A stretch of DNA of 22,437 bases from Gemmatimonadaceae bacterium (GCA_013813605.1 JACCRL010000292.1:1-22437); one strand, 5' to 3'. Numbered from the stretch's first letter, positions 10,527 to 19,097 are shown. The notes: generated by a model not told the origin, from the sequence alone. Numbers and translations are program-made.

Positions 10527-11579
10527 ATGGACCTCTCGCTGGCGCGCCGGATGCCCGCCGAATGGGAGCGGCACGACGCGACGTGGATCGCGTGGCCGCA
10601 CCACGAGCCGGACTGGCCGGGAAAGCTCGCGCCGATTCCGTGGGTCTACGCGGAGATCGTTCGCGCGCTCGCGCAATGCGAGCGCGTGGAGATTCTCTGC
10701 CACGATGAGGAAGTTGCCGAAGGCGCGCGCCGGATTCTCGCGTCCCATGGCGTCCGCGAGGAGTGCTACCGCATCCATCGAGCGCGCAACGACCGCGTCT
10801 GGCTGCGCGACTCGGCACCGACGGCAGTGGTGCGCGCCGACGGCGCAGTCGAGCTGCTCAACTGGGCGTTCAACGGCTGGGCGAAGTACGACAACCACGA
10901 GAGCGATGCGAGGGTCGGCGAGGCGATCGAGAAGATCACCGGGCTCCCACGCATCGAGCCGGTACGGCCCGACAACGGCAAGCGGCTCGTGCTCGAAGGC
11001 GGGGGCATCGAGGTGAACGGCGCGGGGATGATGCTCGTCACCGAGGAGTGGCTGCTCACCGACGTGCAGGTGCGGAATCCCGGCATGACGAAGCAGGATT
11101 ACGAGAACACGTTCTCGGAATACCTGGGCGTGAGCGAAACGCTGTGGCTTGGTGAAGGCGCCGTCGGCGACGACACTCACGGCCACATCGACGACATCGC
11201 GCGTTTCGCCAACCGCGACACGGTGCTGCTGGCGTACGAGCACGACCCGGCCGACGAGAATCACGAGCGATCCGCCGACAACCTGCGCCGTCTGCAGCAC
11301 GCGGCGGAGAAGCGGCCGTTCCGGATCATCACCATCCCCTTCCCCCGGCCGGTGACGATGAACGGCGAGCGTCTCCCCGCCAGCTACGCGAACTTTTACA
11401 TCGCCAACGGCGCGGTCCTTGTACCTACCTTCAACGATCCGAACGACCGCGTCGCCCTTAACGGAATCGCCGAGGCTTTTCCGCGCTTCGCCGTAACGGG
11501 CATTCACGCGGTAGACCTGGTGTGGGGGCTGGGCACGCTCCACTGTCTCACGCAACAGCAACCGGCGGGACGAAGATGA
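10527..11579 (+). CDS. aguA: Agmatine deiminase
   Basis: This 350-residue protein belongs to the peptidyl-arginine/agmatine deiminase fold. It hydrolyses agmatine to N-carbamoylputrescine and ammonia, feeding AguB. Visible motifs are PAEWERHDATWIAWP near the N-terminus, VWLRDSAPT, LVLEGGG, GDDTHGHIDD and the catalytic cysteine C340 in GLGTLHCLTQQQP close to the C-terminus. I place the start at the ATG at 10527 (MDLSLARRMP), because family members begin just before PAEW; longer in-frame extensions run into aguB in another frame. A hairpin occupies the ribosome-binding region. The stop overlaps the start of the OsmC-like gene (ATGA), so the four genes from aguA onward are probably cotranslated. 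It is cytoplasmic. Confidence 0.97.
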   Translation: MDLSLARRMPAEWERHDATWIAWPHHEPDWPGKLAPIPWVYAEIVRALAQCERVEILCHDEEVAEGARRILASHGVREECYRIHRARNDRVWLRDSAPTAVVRADGAVELLNWAFNGWAKYDNHESDARVGEAIEKITGLPRIEPVRPDNGKRLVLEGGGIEVNGAGMMLVTEEWLLTDVQVRNPGMTKQDYENTFSEYLGVSETLWLGEGAVGDDTHGHIDDIARFANRDTVLLAYEHDPADENHERSADNLRRLQHAAEKRPFRIITIPFPRPVTMNGERLPASYANFYIANGAVLVPTFNDPNDRVALNGIAEAFPRFAVTGIHAVDLVWGLGTLHCLTQQQPAGRR

Positions 11580-11944
11580 AGATTACGCTGAGCGGCGACG
11601 AATCCATTCGCCTGGAACCGACGACCGGTCCGCTGACAATCGAGGCTCCGTCCGCCGACAAGGGTTACTCGCCCTTCCACATGCTCGGCAGCTCGCTGGC
11701 GACGTGCACATTCTCGGTGCTGCAATCCTGGGCGACGAATGCGAACGTCGAAGTCGACGATCTCACGATCGATGTCAGCTGGAATTTCGTCGAGAAGCCG
11801 CACCGTGTCGGATCCATGTCGGTCAGGATCGACTGGCCTTCGCTGCCCGCCGAGCGCTGGCCGACCGCGCTGAGAGTCGCAAACCTCTGCGGCGTTCACA
11901 ACACGCTCACGCATCCCGCACAGCTCGAGGTAAGCAGGCGATGA
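11576..11944 (+). CDS. OsmC family protein
   Basis: A 122-residue protein with the OsmC/Ohr layout: an N-terminal beta part, then YSPFHMLGSSLATCTFSVLQ with C44 on the central helix, and VANLCGVHNTLTH with C105 in the second conserved site. Two such cysteines form the redox pair in OsmC and Ohr peroxidases, which reduce organic hydroperoxides. The protein is somewhat short and lacks the glutamate and arginine landmarks I would use to call Ohr specifically, so it may be a general OsmC-like thiol protein. The ATG at 11576 overlaps the aguA stop, and its own stop overlaps the next start. Family membership is clear, the substrate is not. Confidence 0.88.
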   Translation: MKITLSGDESIRLEPTTGPLTIEAPSADKGYSPFHMLGSSLATCTFSVLQSWATNANVEVDDLTIDVSWNFVEKPHRVGSMSVRIDWPSLPAERWPTALRVANLCGVHNTLTHPAQLEVSRR

Positions 11945-12432
11945 CCGTGCCCGTCGTGCACTTCACAGTGGCGGGCGAGAAGGCGCCGGTGACGGTCGCG
12001 CCCATTGTCGGGGGTCCGGGCCGGCGCTACACGGTCGTCTACGACGGCACGTGCAATGTCTGCGGAAAGCTGGTCAAGCTGCTGATGAAGTGGGACCGCG
12101 ACCGCGTGCTCGAGATAACGCCCTCGCAGGCGCCGGGACTGAAGGCGCGCTTCCCGTGGATTCCGGCGCGAGCTTACGTCGAGTCGGTGCAGGTGATCCG
12201 CACCGCTGACGGACGCACATGGCAGGGTGCGGGCGCGCTCGAGGAATTGCTCGACGCGCTTCCCAAGGGGTGGCTCCTCTCATGGCTCTTCAGCATCCCC
12301 TTCGTGCGTCCGCTGGCGGAAAAGTTCTATCGCTGGTTTGCTCGCAACCGGTACAAGCTCGGTTGCGGGGAGCATTGCCAGGTGCGACAGCTCGATCTCG
12401 ATTACGGTGACGCCCCGGAGATACGCCCATGA
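11941..12432 (+). CDS. DCC family thiol-disulfide oxidoreductase (DUF393)
   Basis: The 163-residue protein has the family hallmark VVYDGTCNVCGKLVKLL, with the CxxC pair C38/C41 after a thioredoxin-like first strand. WQGAGALEELLDALPKG, a hydrophobic WLLSWLFSIPF segment and YRWFARNRYKLGCG follow, all typical of DUF393. An N-terminal extension of about 28 residues precedes the domain. DCC proteins are predicted thiol-disulfide oxidoreductases, with few tested functions. The ATG at 11941 overlaps the osmC-like stop (ATGA), and its stop overlaps the next ATG. Standing beside a two-cysteine OsmC-like protein, it is a plausible reductant or partner for it, which is inference. Confidence 0.9.
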   Translation: MTVPVVHFTVAGEKAPVTVAPIVGGPGRRYTVVYDGTCNVCGKLVKLLMKWDRDRVLEITPSQAPGLKARFPWIPARAYVESVQVIRTADGRTWQGAGALEELLDALPKGWLLSWLFSIPFVRPLAEKFYRWFARNRYKLGCGEHCQVRQLDLDYGDAPEIRP

Positions 12433-12782
12433 ATGCCGTTGTCATGACTGACGAGGATTTCCCAGCCTTCCTGAGATTGAATGTGCGCGCATCATCGGAA
12501 CCGTCGCTATGGCTGGCTCTCATCTGCGGACTCGCTGCGATGGCCGTGGCAAGCGTCACGCAACCTTTCGCCTGGCCAGTCTTTGCGAGCGTGGGTGGCT
12601 GCGTGGCGTCCTTCGGCGCCTGGGGAATAGCAGATCGCGCCCTGCTCGACGATACGATCGCGCGGATCACGGCCCGGGCGCTTGGCATTGTCCGCACATT
12701 GTCAGCGCTCGCCGGGGCCGCAGCCGGAGCTATGGTTATGCTGACCACGCTACGAATCGCGATCGGGACCTGGTTCACCTGA
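12429..12782 (+). CDS. Small hypothetical membrane protein
   Basis: I do not recognise this 117-residue protein. It has an N-terminal charged stretch (1-24) and about three hydrophobic segments, near 26-43, 49-68 and 86-113, with a polar DRALLDDTIARITAR segment between the last two. It is therefore probably an inner-membrane protein. The ATG at 12429 overlaps the DCC-protein stop, making it the last gene of the ATGA-linked series; a hairpin follows the stop. The tight coupling suggests it belongs to the same functional unit, perhaps anchoring the thiol proteins at the membrane, but nothing in the sequence proves that. Confidence 0.75.
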   Translation: MNAVVMTDEDFPAFLRLNVRASSEPSLWLALICGLAAMAVASVTQPFAWPVFASVGGCVASFGAWGIADRALLDDTIARITARALGIVRTLSALAGAAAGAMVMLTTLRIAIGTWFT

Positions 12783-12785
12783 TTC

Positions 12786-12808
12786 CCGAGCGCCGTGAAA
12801 GCGCTCGG
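12786..12808. terminator. Symmetrical hairpin between convergent genes
   Basis: CCGAGCGC (12786-12793) and GCGCTCGG (12801-12808) pair perfectly around a 7-nt loop. The hairpin sits 4 nt after the stop of the plus-strand operon and 14 nt after the stop of the minus-strand SDR gene, the expected place for a bidirectional terminator. Neither side has a clear U-tract, so efficiency is uncertain. Confidence 0.55.
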
Positions 12809-12821
12809 CAAAGCCTGAACC

Positions 12822-14369
12822 TTACATCGTAGCTTCCGCAGCTGGCCTTTCCGCCCTCGCGGATTCCATGTACGGCGAGGTAGAGCGACCCGTCTCGGCG
12901 CGCTTCCGCGCCATGATCAACTCCTTGAGCCACTCGTCGATCCGGTCGGCCTCGTCATCATCGAGATTTGTTTCCTCGTGCTGCACGGGCGCCGTCGCCA
13001 CTCCGCCGCTCTCCTTCACCATCGCGTCGACGAGACTTTCCCAGGTTTGCGCCTGCAGCCCGCCGCCGGCGGCTCGCATCGCCACCCAGTCGGCAATGTT
13101 CGCCGGACGGTCGTAGACCTGCACCTCGAAGCGGACGAGATCGCCGCGCTGCTCCGTCAGCAGCCGCACCGCGCCAGCGAGCGGATGACCGGCAAGCGTG
13201 ACGAACGTTGCCTTGCACTCCGTCAGCTCCTGACACCGCACCTGCACATTGCCCCGTAGTGGCAGCGCCATCGTCAGCGTCGTGCCTTCATTGATCACCG
13301 TTGGTGCGCCTGGCTCGGCACGCACATCCATGTGCATCGGCGTCAGCTCGGAGAACTTCAGTCGGAGCTGCTCGAACAGCTTGTCGTGCGAGAGACGGCT
13401 ACCCGAAATCTCTGCCCAGAACCGCTTCCGCTTCAGAGTGCCGACTCCCTTGTCCGGGGTCTGCTCCGGTTGGACGTCGGCCAGCTTGCGCAGTCCGCTC
13501 TCGAGCGGGACCGGCGTGATGTTGAACACTCCCGTCAACGCGTTCCCGCCCGGCGTGCGAATCACGTTCTCTTCGCTGAGCATGGTCAGCTGGCTCTCGT
13601 TGATCGGAAGCTTCGCACCGACCAGTCCAGCGAGCGCGGCACCGGCGCTCGCAAGGAAGGCCGGCACCGGCAGCTGGGCGGGAGAGCGGCCGGTCAGCTC
13701 GGAAAACCGCTTGATCAGGTCGCTGGCGGAAGTGATGTCGTTCCCCGCGAGATCGAGCACTCGGCCATGAAGGTCCGTTCTCTCCACGGCCTGCGCGATC
13801 GTCTCCGCCAGGTCGCCGACCCAAATCGGCTGAAACTTGTCGTCGCCGTTTCCTATCACCGGCACCACGGGCAGGGTGCGCACCATCGTCAGCAGCAGCG
13901 ATATGAGCTCATCCCCCGGCCCATAGACGTTTCCCGGGCGCAGGATCATCCACCCGCCGGCGAAATTGCGCACGATCTCTTCAGCTCGTCGCTTCGAGCG
14001 GTGGTAGGGGGACTGGCCCGTCTCCGCGCCGAGCGAGGAGACGTAGATAAAACGTCCCACCTTTGCGCGTTCCGCCTCTTTCATCACCGTGCGTGTCCCG
14101 TCGACGTTCACGCTCTCGAAAGTGATCTGCGGCAAGTCCTCCGCGACGATGCCCGCGACGTGCAGCACAAGGTCGCACCCCTCGGCGCTTCCCTTGATCT
14201 GGTCCGGCTCGCTGATGCTCGCCGGCCAGGATTCCACACCCGTAGGCCACAGCTCGGCATCCTTTTCCGCGTTTCTGCTCAGCAAGCGAACAGAATGACC
14301 TCGGCGCACCAGCTCCGTGACGGCCGCTTCGCCTACAACTCCACTCCCGCCAGTAACCAGCACTTTCAT
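12822..14369 (-). CDS. Extended SDR (NAD-dependent epimerase/dehydratase family) with DUF1990-like C-terminal domain
   Basis: This 515-residue protein starts with a Rossmann domain: VTGGSGVVG (5-13) for NAD(P), YVSSLGAE with S111/S112, and the catalytic pair Y122/K126 in YHRSK. LRPGNVYGPGD (143-153) and FQPIWVGDLAE mark an atypical/extended SDR of the NDUFA9 or epimerase type. Residues about 310-455 form a second domain with ATFVTLAGHPLAG and RFEVQVYDRPANIADW, which resemble DUF1990. An acidic segment (LDDDEADRIDEWLKEL) and a disordered tail follow. The start is the ATG at 14369, with GGAG at 14378-14381 and 8-nt spacing; a longer frame from 14483 adds an unconserved extension. No signal peptide is seen. 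Substrate is unknown; a role in lipid or isoprenoid metabolism is only a guess. Confidence 0.87.
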   Translation of the reverse strand: MKVLVTGGSGVVGEAAVTELVRRGHSVRLLSRNAEKDAELWPTGVESWPASISEPDQIKGSAEGCDLVLHVAGIVAEDLPQITFESVNVDGTRTVMKEAERAKVGRFIYVSSLGAETGQSPYHRSKRRAEEIVRNFAGGWMILRPGNVYGPGDELISLLLTMVRTLPVVPVIGNGDDKFQPIWVGDLAETIAQAVERTDLHGRVLDLAGNDITSASDLIKRFSELTGRSPAQLPVPAFLASAGAALAGLVGAKLPINESQLTMLSEENVIRTPGGNALTGVFNITPVPLESGLRKLADVQPEQTPDKGVGTLKRKRFWAEISGSRLSHDKLFEQLRLKFSELTPMHMDVRAEPGAPTVINEGTTLTMALPLRGNVQVRCQELTECKATFVTLAGHPLAGAVRLLTEQRGDLVRFEVQVYDRPANIADWVAMRAAGGGLQAQTWESLVDAMVKESGGVATAPVQHEETNLDDDEADRIDEWLKELIMARKRAETGRSTSPYMESARAERPAAEATM

Positions 14370-14591
14370 CGAGATATCTCCGTTTCCTGCCAACAGGGGC
14401 AGGTTGGGTGCCAAAACGTTCGGTTGAGCTTTGTTCGATTCGGTAAGTCCGGGGATCGAAGTTGTGAGGGTGCAAGAGGCCAAATTGGGGTTGCGAGTTC
14501 AGCTGACGAGTTGCGTCCAAAGGCGTGACCGCGCGCCCTCGGCCCGCGTCCTCCAAGGGGTACCCTGCATCCGCTTCAAAGGGGAAATCGC
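14370..14591. promoter_or_regulatory. Divergent intergenic region between SDR and binding-protein genes
   Basis: This 222-bp gap must hold promoters for both directions, but I find no convincing -35/-10 pair. On the SDR side, a 6-bp hairpin (CCTGCC 14386-14391 with GGCAGG 14398-14403) lies just upstream of the GGAG, and a perfect 10-bp palindrome GAGATATCTC (14371-14380) overlaps the GGAG. On the other side, AAGGGG at 14579-14584 is a Shine-Dalgarno for the TTG at 14592. No open frame in the gap looks like a gene. Confidence 0.4.
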
Positions 14592-15689
14592 TTGGCCAGG
14601 CTCTTGTTGTGCGCGCTCCTGCTCGGCCTCTGCGGCTGCTCCGGCAAGCCCAAGCCATATACCGTTGGGGCGGCGGGTCCGTGGAATACGGATTACGGCC
14701 TTTACAATCTCCAGGGCGTTCGCCTCGCCGCCGAGGAGATCAATCGCGCGGGCGGGATCAACGGACACCAGCTGCGCGTCATCGAAAAGGATGACGGGGG
14801 GAGCGGCGCTCGCGCCGCCGATGTGGCCGAGGAATTCATCGCCCACCCAGACATCGCGGCGGTGATCGGCCACGTGAACTCGTCGGGCACACTGTCGTCC
14901 GCCCGCGTATACGACGGCGAGCTTGCCGCGGTCGCGACCAGCGCAACGTCGCCCGACGTGTCGGGCATTTCGAAATGGGTCTTCCGCGTCATCTCCAGCG
15001 ATTCGCTCAACGGCGTGGCGATGGCTCAATTCGCATCCAGCCTTGTCGGCGTTGGCGCCACTCCCACGGCATCGGTGCTGTACGAGAACAACACCTACGG
15101 CCGCGGGCTTGCCGATGCCTTCCGGCGAGCGTTCCGCGGTACGCTGATCAGCCTCGACCCCATCAACGCCGACCTGCCGAGCGCGGAACCGTACATCTCG
15201 TTCCTCAAGCCTCGCCAGCCGGATATTCTCTTCATTGCCGGTCGCGTTTCGTCGGGCCTCAAGATCATTCACGAGGCGAAGAAGCAGGGGTTCAACCCCG
15301 TGTTTCTCGGCGGCGACGGCTGGCAGGGAATAGTCACCGATACCGTCGCATCTGAAGGCGCCTACATCGGCATGTCGTTCACGCCCGAAGATCCGAGCCC
15401 CGCGGCGCGCGCCTTTGTCGCCGCGTTCAGGAAGAAGTTCGACACGACGCCGGATGCCCACGCGGCGCTCGCTTATGACGCGACGATGCTGATTGCGCAG
15501 GCGCTGCGTGAGCGCGGAGATAACCGCAAGGCGATTCGTGACTATCTCGCTGCTCTTACGGTAAAGAATGCCTATCCAGGCCTCACGGGACCGGTGTACT
15601 TCGAGAAAACCGGCGATCCCGTCGGCATACGGTTTCGCGTGTTCAAGGTTCAGCGCGGGTTGCTGACAGTGCCTGCGGCCGGAAGATGA
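14592..15689 (+). CDS. Branched-chain amino acid ABC-type substrate-binding lipoprotein (LivK-like)
   Basis: A 365-residue type I periplasmic binding protein. The N-terminus is a lipoprotein signal with the probable lipid-attachment C16 (LCGC). The mature part has the family opening [33 protein letters not shown] in pieces, [11 protein letters not shown] (about 91-101), the SATSPDVSG ligand loop, [14 protein letters not shown], and FLGGDGWQG in the second lobe. Such proteins bind amino acids or related small ligands. The start is TTG at 14592, preceded by AAGGGG with 7-nt spacing, and it places the signal peptide correctly. No permease or ATPase gene is adjacent; instead the stop overlaps the ATG of a chemoreceptor gene (ATGA at 15686). 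It may therefore serve in sensing rather than uptake. Ligand unknown. Confidence 0.92.
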   Translation: MARLLLCALLLGLCGCSGKPKPYTVGAAGPWNTDYGLYNLQGVRLAAEEINRAGGINGHQLRVIEKDDGGSGARAADVAEEFIAHPDIAAVIGHVNSSGTLSSARVYDGELAAVATSATSPDVSGISKWVFRVISSDSLNGVAMAQFASSLVGVGATPTASVLYENNTYGRGLADAFRRAFRGTLISLDPINADLPSAEPYISFLKPRQPDILFIAGRVSSGLKIIHEAKKQGFNPVFLGGDGWQGIVTDTVASEGAYIGMSFTPEDPSPAARAFVAAFRKKFDTTPDAHAALAYDATMLIAQALRERGDNRKAIRDYLAALTVKNAYPGLTGPVYFEKTGDPVGIRFRVFKVQRGLLTVPAAGR

Positions 15690-17416
15690 ACCAGAGCCCC
15701 TTTCGCTTCCGCACGATCCGTCAGGTACTCACTGTCGGGTTCGCGTTTCTCATCACGCTCCTCGTCGGTGCCGGAGTTCTTGGCTGGGTGTCGATGGCGG
15801 GCATGGCGAAAAATGTTCGCGCCACGCTTAGCGAAGCGCAGCAGGATACCCGTCAGTCTTCCGATTTCTCGAACGCGATCACCGAGGAGATTCAGGCAGC
15901 GAACGAATACCTGTCTGACCGCGATCCGAAAGCCGAGCAGGAGTTTCGGCGCCTCGGTTGGGAAGCGCACCGGTTGCACCGGCGCTTTACATCCAATCGC
16001 AACCGGCTCGCCGAGCAGATAGCGCGAACAGTCGCGATCGACACCACTCTCGCCCGCGCCGAGGCATCATTCGCTCTCGCGCACCGCCTCACCGACCTCG
16101 GCCGGATGGAAGAAGCGAGGGTGGAAGCCCAGTCGGCGCGCACGACGGTGACCTCACTGGTCGCCCAGCTGCGGGCACTCGAGCTGTCACGCACGCAGCA
16201 GCTCGCGCGCATGTCGGCAAATCTGGATAACGAGTCGGTGAACAGGTCGCGCCTGCTGGTCACCATCATCGGCGTCGCGCTCCTCCTTGCCATCCTGATT
16301 GTAATGCGGACCGGCCGCGCGGTCGGCAGGCCGCTCCGGCTTCTCGTCCGGCACGCCGTCCAGCTGAGCCACGGTGACCTTCAGCAGCGCACAGAGGGTG
16401 AAATGCCCGGCGAGTTCAGCACGCTCGCCGAGGCGATGAACCACGCCACCGATTCGCTTTCGCGCATTGCCTCGGGAGCCGCGAAGACGGCCGACGAAGT
16501 CGCGCGCTCGGCGAGCGATCTTGCTTCCGCCTCGAAGCAGATCTCCGCATCGGCGGGCGAAGTAGCCGACGCCGTCGAGGAAGTCTCGCATGGTGCCGAG
16601 TCGCAGGTCGCGCAGCTCAAGCAGGTGAACGACGCGCTCGACGGAATTCGCGCCAGCGTTGACAATCTCGTCGGTGGCGCGCGCGAAGTGCACGGCCTCG
16701 CCGGCGCGATCGAAAGCGAGGCAGAAGCGCGCCGCGCCGATGTGGAGCGCGCGCTCAAGATTCTATTTGACGTGCGCTCGATCGTTCAGCAGGCAGCGGG
16801 CGAGGTGCGTGCGCTGAACCGGACGGCAGCCGACATCAACAGGTTCGTGGGATCGGTCAGCCGGATCGCCGAGCAGACCAACCTTCTTTCGCTTAACGCC
16901 GCGATCGAAGCCGCGCGCGCGGGTGCGGCCGGACGCGGGTTTGCCGTCGTCGCCGGCGAGGTGAGAAAGCTCGCTGACCAGACGCAGGCCGCCGCCGACG
17001 ATGTGGTGCGCATGACGGAGAGCGTCACGTCACGCGTTGCCGCGACATCGAAGGCGATGGAACAGGGTGTGATTCAGGTCGGCGAGATCGAGCACGTGGG
17101 CCGTGACCTCGACACCGCCCTGACGACGATACTCGCGGCCGCCGAGCGCACGCGCGAGGCGGCGGAAATGGTTTCCGCGGGCGCAGGAGAAAACGCGCGC
17201 GCCGTGGAGATCGCCGCCGCAAACCTGAGCCTCGTCGCCCGCACCGCCGAGAGCCACGCCACCGCCGCGATGCAGGTCAGCGCGTCAACGGAAGAGCAGA
17301 GCGCCGCCTGCGAGCAGATGAGCATGGCGTCGAGCCAGCTGTTCCACGGCAGCCACGCGCTGCGCGAACTGGTCGGCGAGCTGAAGACTGCGAAACCGGT
17401 TCCCCTCCCCGTTTGA
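15686..17416 (+). CDS. Methyl-accepting chemotaxis protein
   Basis: This 576-residue protein has a transmembrane helix at about 13-36 and an all-helical periplasmic sensor of roughly 150 residues (about 37-187, four-helix-bundle type). A second transmembrane helix (188-208) and a HAMP domain (about 209-262) follow, then a long cytoplasmic coiled coil. The highly conserved hairpin tip reads [20 protein letters not shown] (393-412) followed by [18 protein letters not shown]; it binds CheW and CheA. No C-terminal CheR-binding pentapeptide is present (it ends PVPLPV). The ATG at 15686 overlaps the binding-protein stop, with GGAAG directly upstream. The binding lipoprotein is a natural candidate ligand partner for the sensor bundle. 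No cheA, cheW or flagellar gene is in the window. Confidence 0.97.
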   Translation: MNQSPFRFRTIRQVLTVGFAFLITLLVGAGVLGWVSMAGMAKNVRATLSEAQQDTRQSSDFSNAITEEIQAANEYLSDRDPKAEQEFRRLGWEAHRLHRRFTSNRNRLAEQIARTVAIDTTLARAEASFALAHRLTDLGRMEEARVEAQSARTTVTSLVAQLRALELSRTQQLARMSANLDNESVNRSRLLVTIIGVALLLAILIVMRTGRAVGRPLRLLVRHAVQLSHGDLQQRTEGEMPGEFSTLAEAMNHATDSLSRIASGAAKTADEVARSASDLASASKQISASAGEVADAVEEVSHGAESQVAQLKQVNDALDGIRASVDNLVGGAREVHGLAGAIESEAEARRADVERALKILFDVRSIVQQAAGEVRALNRTAADINRFVGSVSRIAEQTNLLSLNAAIEAARAGAAGRGFAVVAGEVRKLADQTQAAADDVVRMTESVTSRVAATSKAMEQGVIQVGEIEHVGRDLDTALTTILAAAERTREAAEMVSAGAGENARAVEIAAANLSLVARTAESHATAAMQVSASTEEQSAACEQMSMASSQLFHGSHALRELVGELKTAKPVPLPV

Positions 17417-17429
17417 GATTGGCGCTTCG

Positions 17430-19097
17430 TTACTGCGCGCACGGCGCGTTGGGATTCACCTTCACCTTGTCGACGACAAAACGCTGATCCACGTTGGCCG
17501 CGGCAACGGTGACGTCGTGTATGAGCCGCACCACCTTCCGCAGGTGATCGTAGTCGATGTACTGCGGTTCGTCGGTGAGCTGGTGATAGTCCATGTGCCC
17601 GCCAGTGGTAAAGAATGTCACCGGAATTCCGTAACGCGCGTAGTGGACGTGATCGCTGCGACAATAGAGACGCTCCGGATGTCCGTCCGCGTCGAGCGAG
17701 TAATCGAGCGAGAGCGGCTGAGCCTGCTGCCGGTTTACCGTTTCCACGAGATCTCCAAGCCCCGTTGAGAGCCGGCGCGATCCGATCAGCGACAGGTAGC
17801 CCGGACCTGCGCCGATCATATCGCTGGCCGCCCCGCGGCCAATCATGTCCATGTTGAAATGGGCGATGATCGAATCGCGTGGGACCGTTGGGTTGTCCGT
17901 GAAATGGCGCGCACCCCGCAGGCCGCCTTCCTCTCCCGTATGCCAAACGAAGATTACCGACCGCTTCGGGCGCGTTGCCGACCGCGTCAGCGCTTCGGCG
18001 ATTGCCAGAACACCGATCGAGCCGGAGCCGTCGTCATCGGCGCCATTGTAAACGGAATCGGGCCGCGCCGGGCGGATCCGCCGCAGGCTGTCGACGTTCA
18101 CCTTGATCGACGCGCGTTCCGCGGGCGTGAGTCCCTGACCCGGAAACCCCGGCGTCATCTTCGTCCGTGCTTCCACGATACGCTGCGCAATCGTGTTGAA
18201 TGTGCGCAGTGAGTCGTGGTCGAGCGGCCCCGCGCGGCGCATGCCGATATGGTCGTTGTGGGCGCCAATCGCGACATACTGTCCGCGCACCGTCGGGTCG
18301 GATCCGGGCAGAATCGCGACGACGTTGTGAGCAAGCGCAGGCGCGCGCGTGAATGCGTAATTGCTGAAGCTGAGGGTCTTGCCGGCGGTGCCGGGAGCAA
18401 TCGTCGCCACCTCCGCCCCAAACAGGCGTCGCGCCAGATCGTCAGATACGATGAATCTGTTCAGCCCGGCAGCGGTGTCCTGTGATGTCGTGATGATATA
18501 GGGATTTCCCATCCGGGGATTCTGGATGCTGATCAGCGCCGCGGCGGTGGTGAAGCGCACAGCCCTCGCAAACATTGCCTGGTTTGGGTTTGTAGCGTTG
18601 AAGAAGACGGCTTTGCCTCGCGCCTGCTCTGGTGAGATGAGCGTCGTGGTGTCCGCCAGATTCCCGCCGTAAATAATCGTTGTGCTGAGAGGTACATGAA
18701 CGCGGCCGCTCGACGGATATGCAGGCAGGTAGTCGGTACCGAGCTCCAGCGGAGCGCCATCGAGCATCACCCGTGCACCGGGAGAAAGCGAAATGCGAAA
18801 GGCCGGAACCTCCTGCAAGTAGGTTCCGTTATCCCCACCTGGCCGGAGGCCGAGTCGCTGCACCTGGGCAGCGAGGTAAGCTGTCGCCTTGAGATTGCCC
18901 TCAAGTCCGAACTGGCGCCCCTGCATCGAGTCGTCCGCGAATGCGTACAGGCGCCGGCTGAGCGCCTGCGCCGATAGCGGATCCCCACCTCCCTGCCCGC
19001 GTTCCGATTGCTGCGTCGCAGTCGCGCACCCAATGGATGCCGCCGCCACGATCGCAAGAACGCCGCGCACGATTCTCACCCTTGCTTGCTCTCTCAT
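17430..19097 (-). CDS. M28-family metallopeptidase, probable lipoprotein
   Basis: With the start at 19097 this is a 555-residue protein. The N-terminus RVRIVRGVLAIVAAASIGC is a lipoprotein-like signal with C24. The peptidase signatures are GAHNDH (H280, D282), NGADDDGSG (D355), TGEEGG (E389 catalytic, E390), NMDMIG (D417) and DYHQLTDE (H505), so both zinc sites look intact. About 70 residues separate H280 from the NGADDD motif, against 17 in the other M28 protein of this window, implying a large insert near the active site. I prefer the ATG at 19097 because GAGAGG precedes it closely and it gives a clean signal peptide; an ATG at 19118 and a longer frame to 19178 are alternatives. Likely role: peptide degradation outside the cytoplasm. 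It is convergent with the MCP gene and divergent from queC. Confidence 0.92.
   Translation of the reverse strand: MREQARVRIVRGVLAIVAAASIGCATATQQSERGQGGGDPLSAQALSRRLYAFADDSMQGRQFGLEGNLKATAYLAAQVQRLGLRPGGDNGTYLQEVPAFRISLSPGARVMLDGAPLELGTDYLPAYPSSGRVHVPLSTTIIYGGNLADTTTLISPEQARGKAVFFNATNPNQAMFARAVRFTTAAALISIQNPRMGNPYIITTSQDTAAGLNRFIVSDDLARRLFGAEVATIAPGTAGKTLSFSNYAFTRAPALAHNVVAILPGSDPTVRGQYVAIGAHNDHIGMRRAGPLDHDSLRTFNTIAQRIVEARTKMTPGFPGQGLTPAERASIKVNVDSLRRIRPARPDSVYNGADDDGSGSIGVLAIAEALTRSATRPKRSVIFVWHTGEEGGLRGARHFTDNPTVPRDSIIAHFNMDMIGRGAASDMIGAGPGYLSLIGSRRLSTGLGDLVETVNRQQAQPLSLDYSLDADGHPERLYCRSDHVHYARYGIPVTFFTTGGHMDYHQLTDEPQYIDYDHLRKVVRLIHDVTVAAANVDQRFVVDKVKVNPNAPCAQ

Noticed and set aside
10509..11561. 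350-codon open frame antisense to aguA
   Set aside because: Shadow of aguA, which has all agmatine deiminase motifs; the antisense product has no family features.
14430..14455. tRNA T-loop-like GTTCGATTC
   Set aside because: The flanking bases do not form a 5-bp T-stem and no acceptor or anticodon arm can be drawn around it.
13332..14528. 398-codon plus-strand frame opposite the SDR gene
   Set aside because: It is the complement of a clear SDR-DUF1990 coding sequence and crosses its start region; no motifs.
14499..15461. 320-codon minus-strand frame opposite the binding-protein gene
   Set aside because: The plus strand has a lipoprotein signal and binding-protein motifs in frame; the antisense frame is a shadow.
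17414..17432. Possible terminator between the MCP and M28 genes
   Set aside because: Only 13 bp separate the stops and no inverted repeat is present.
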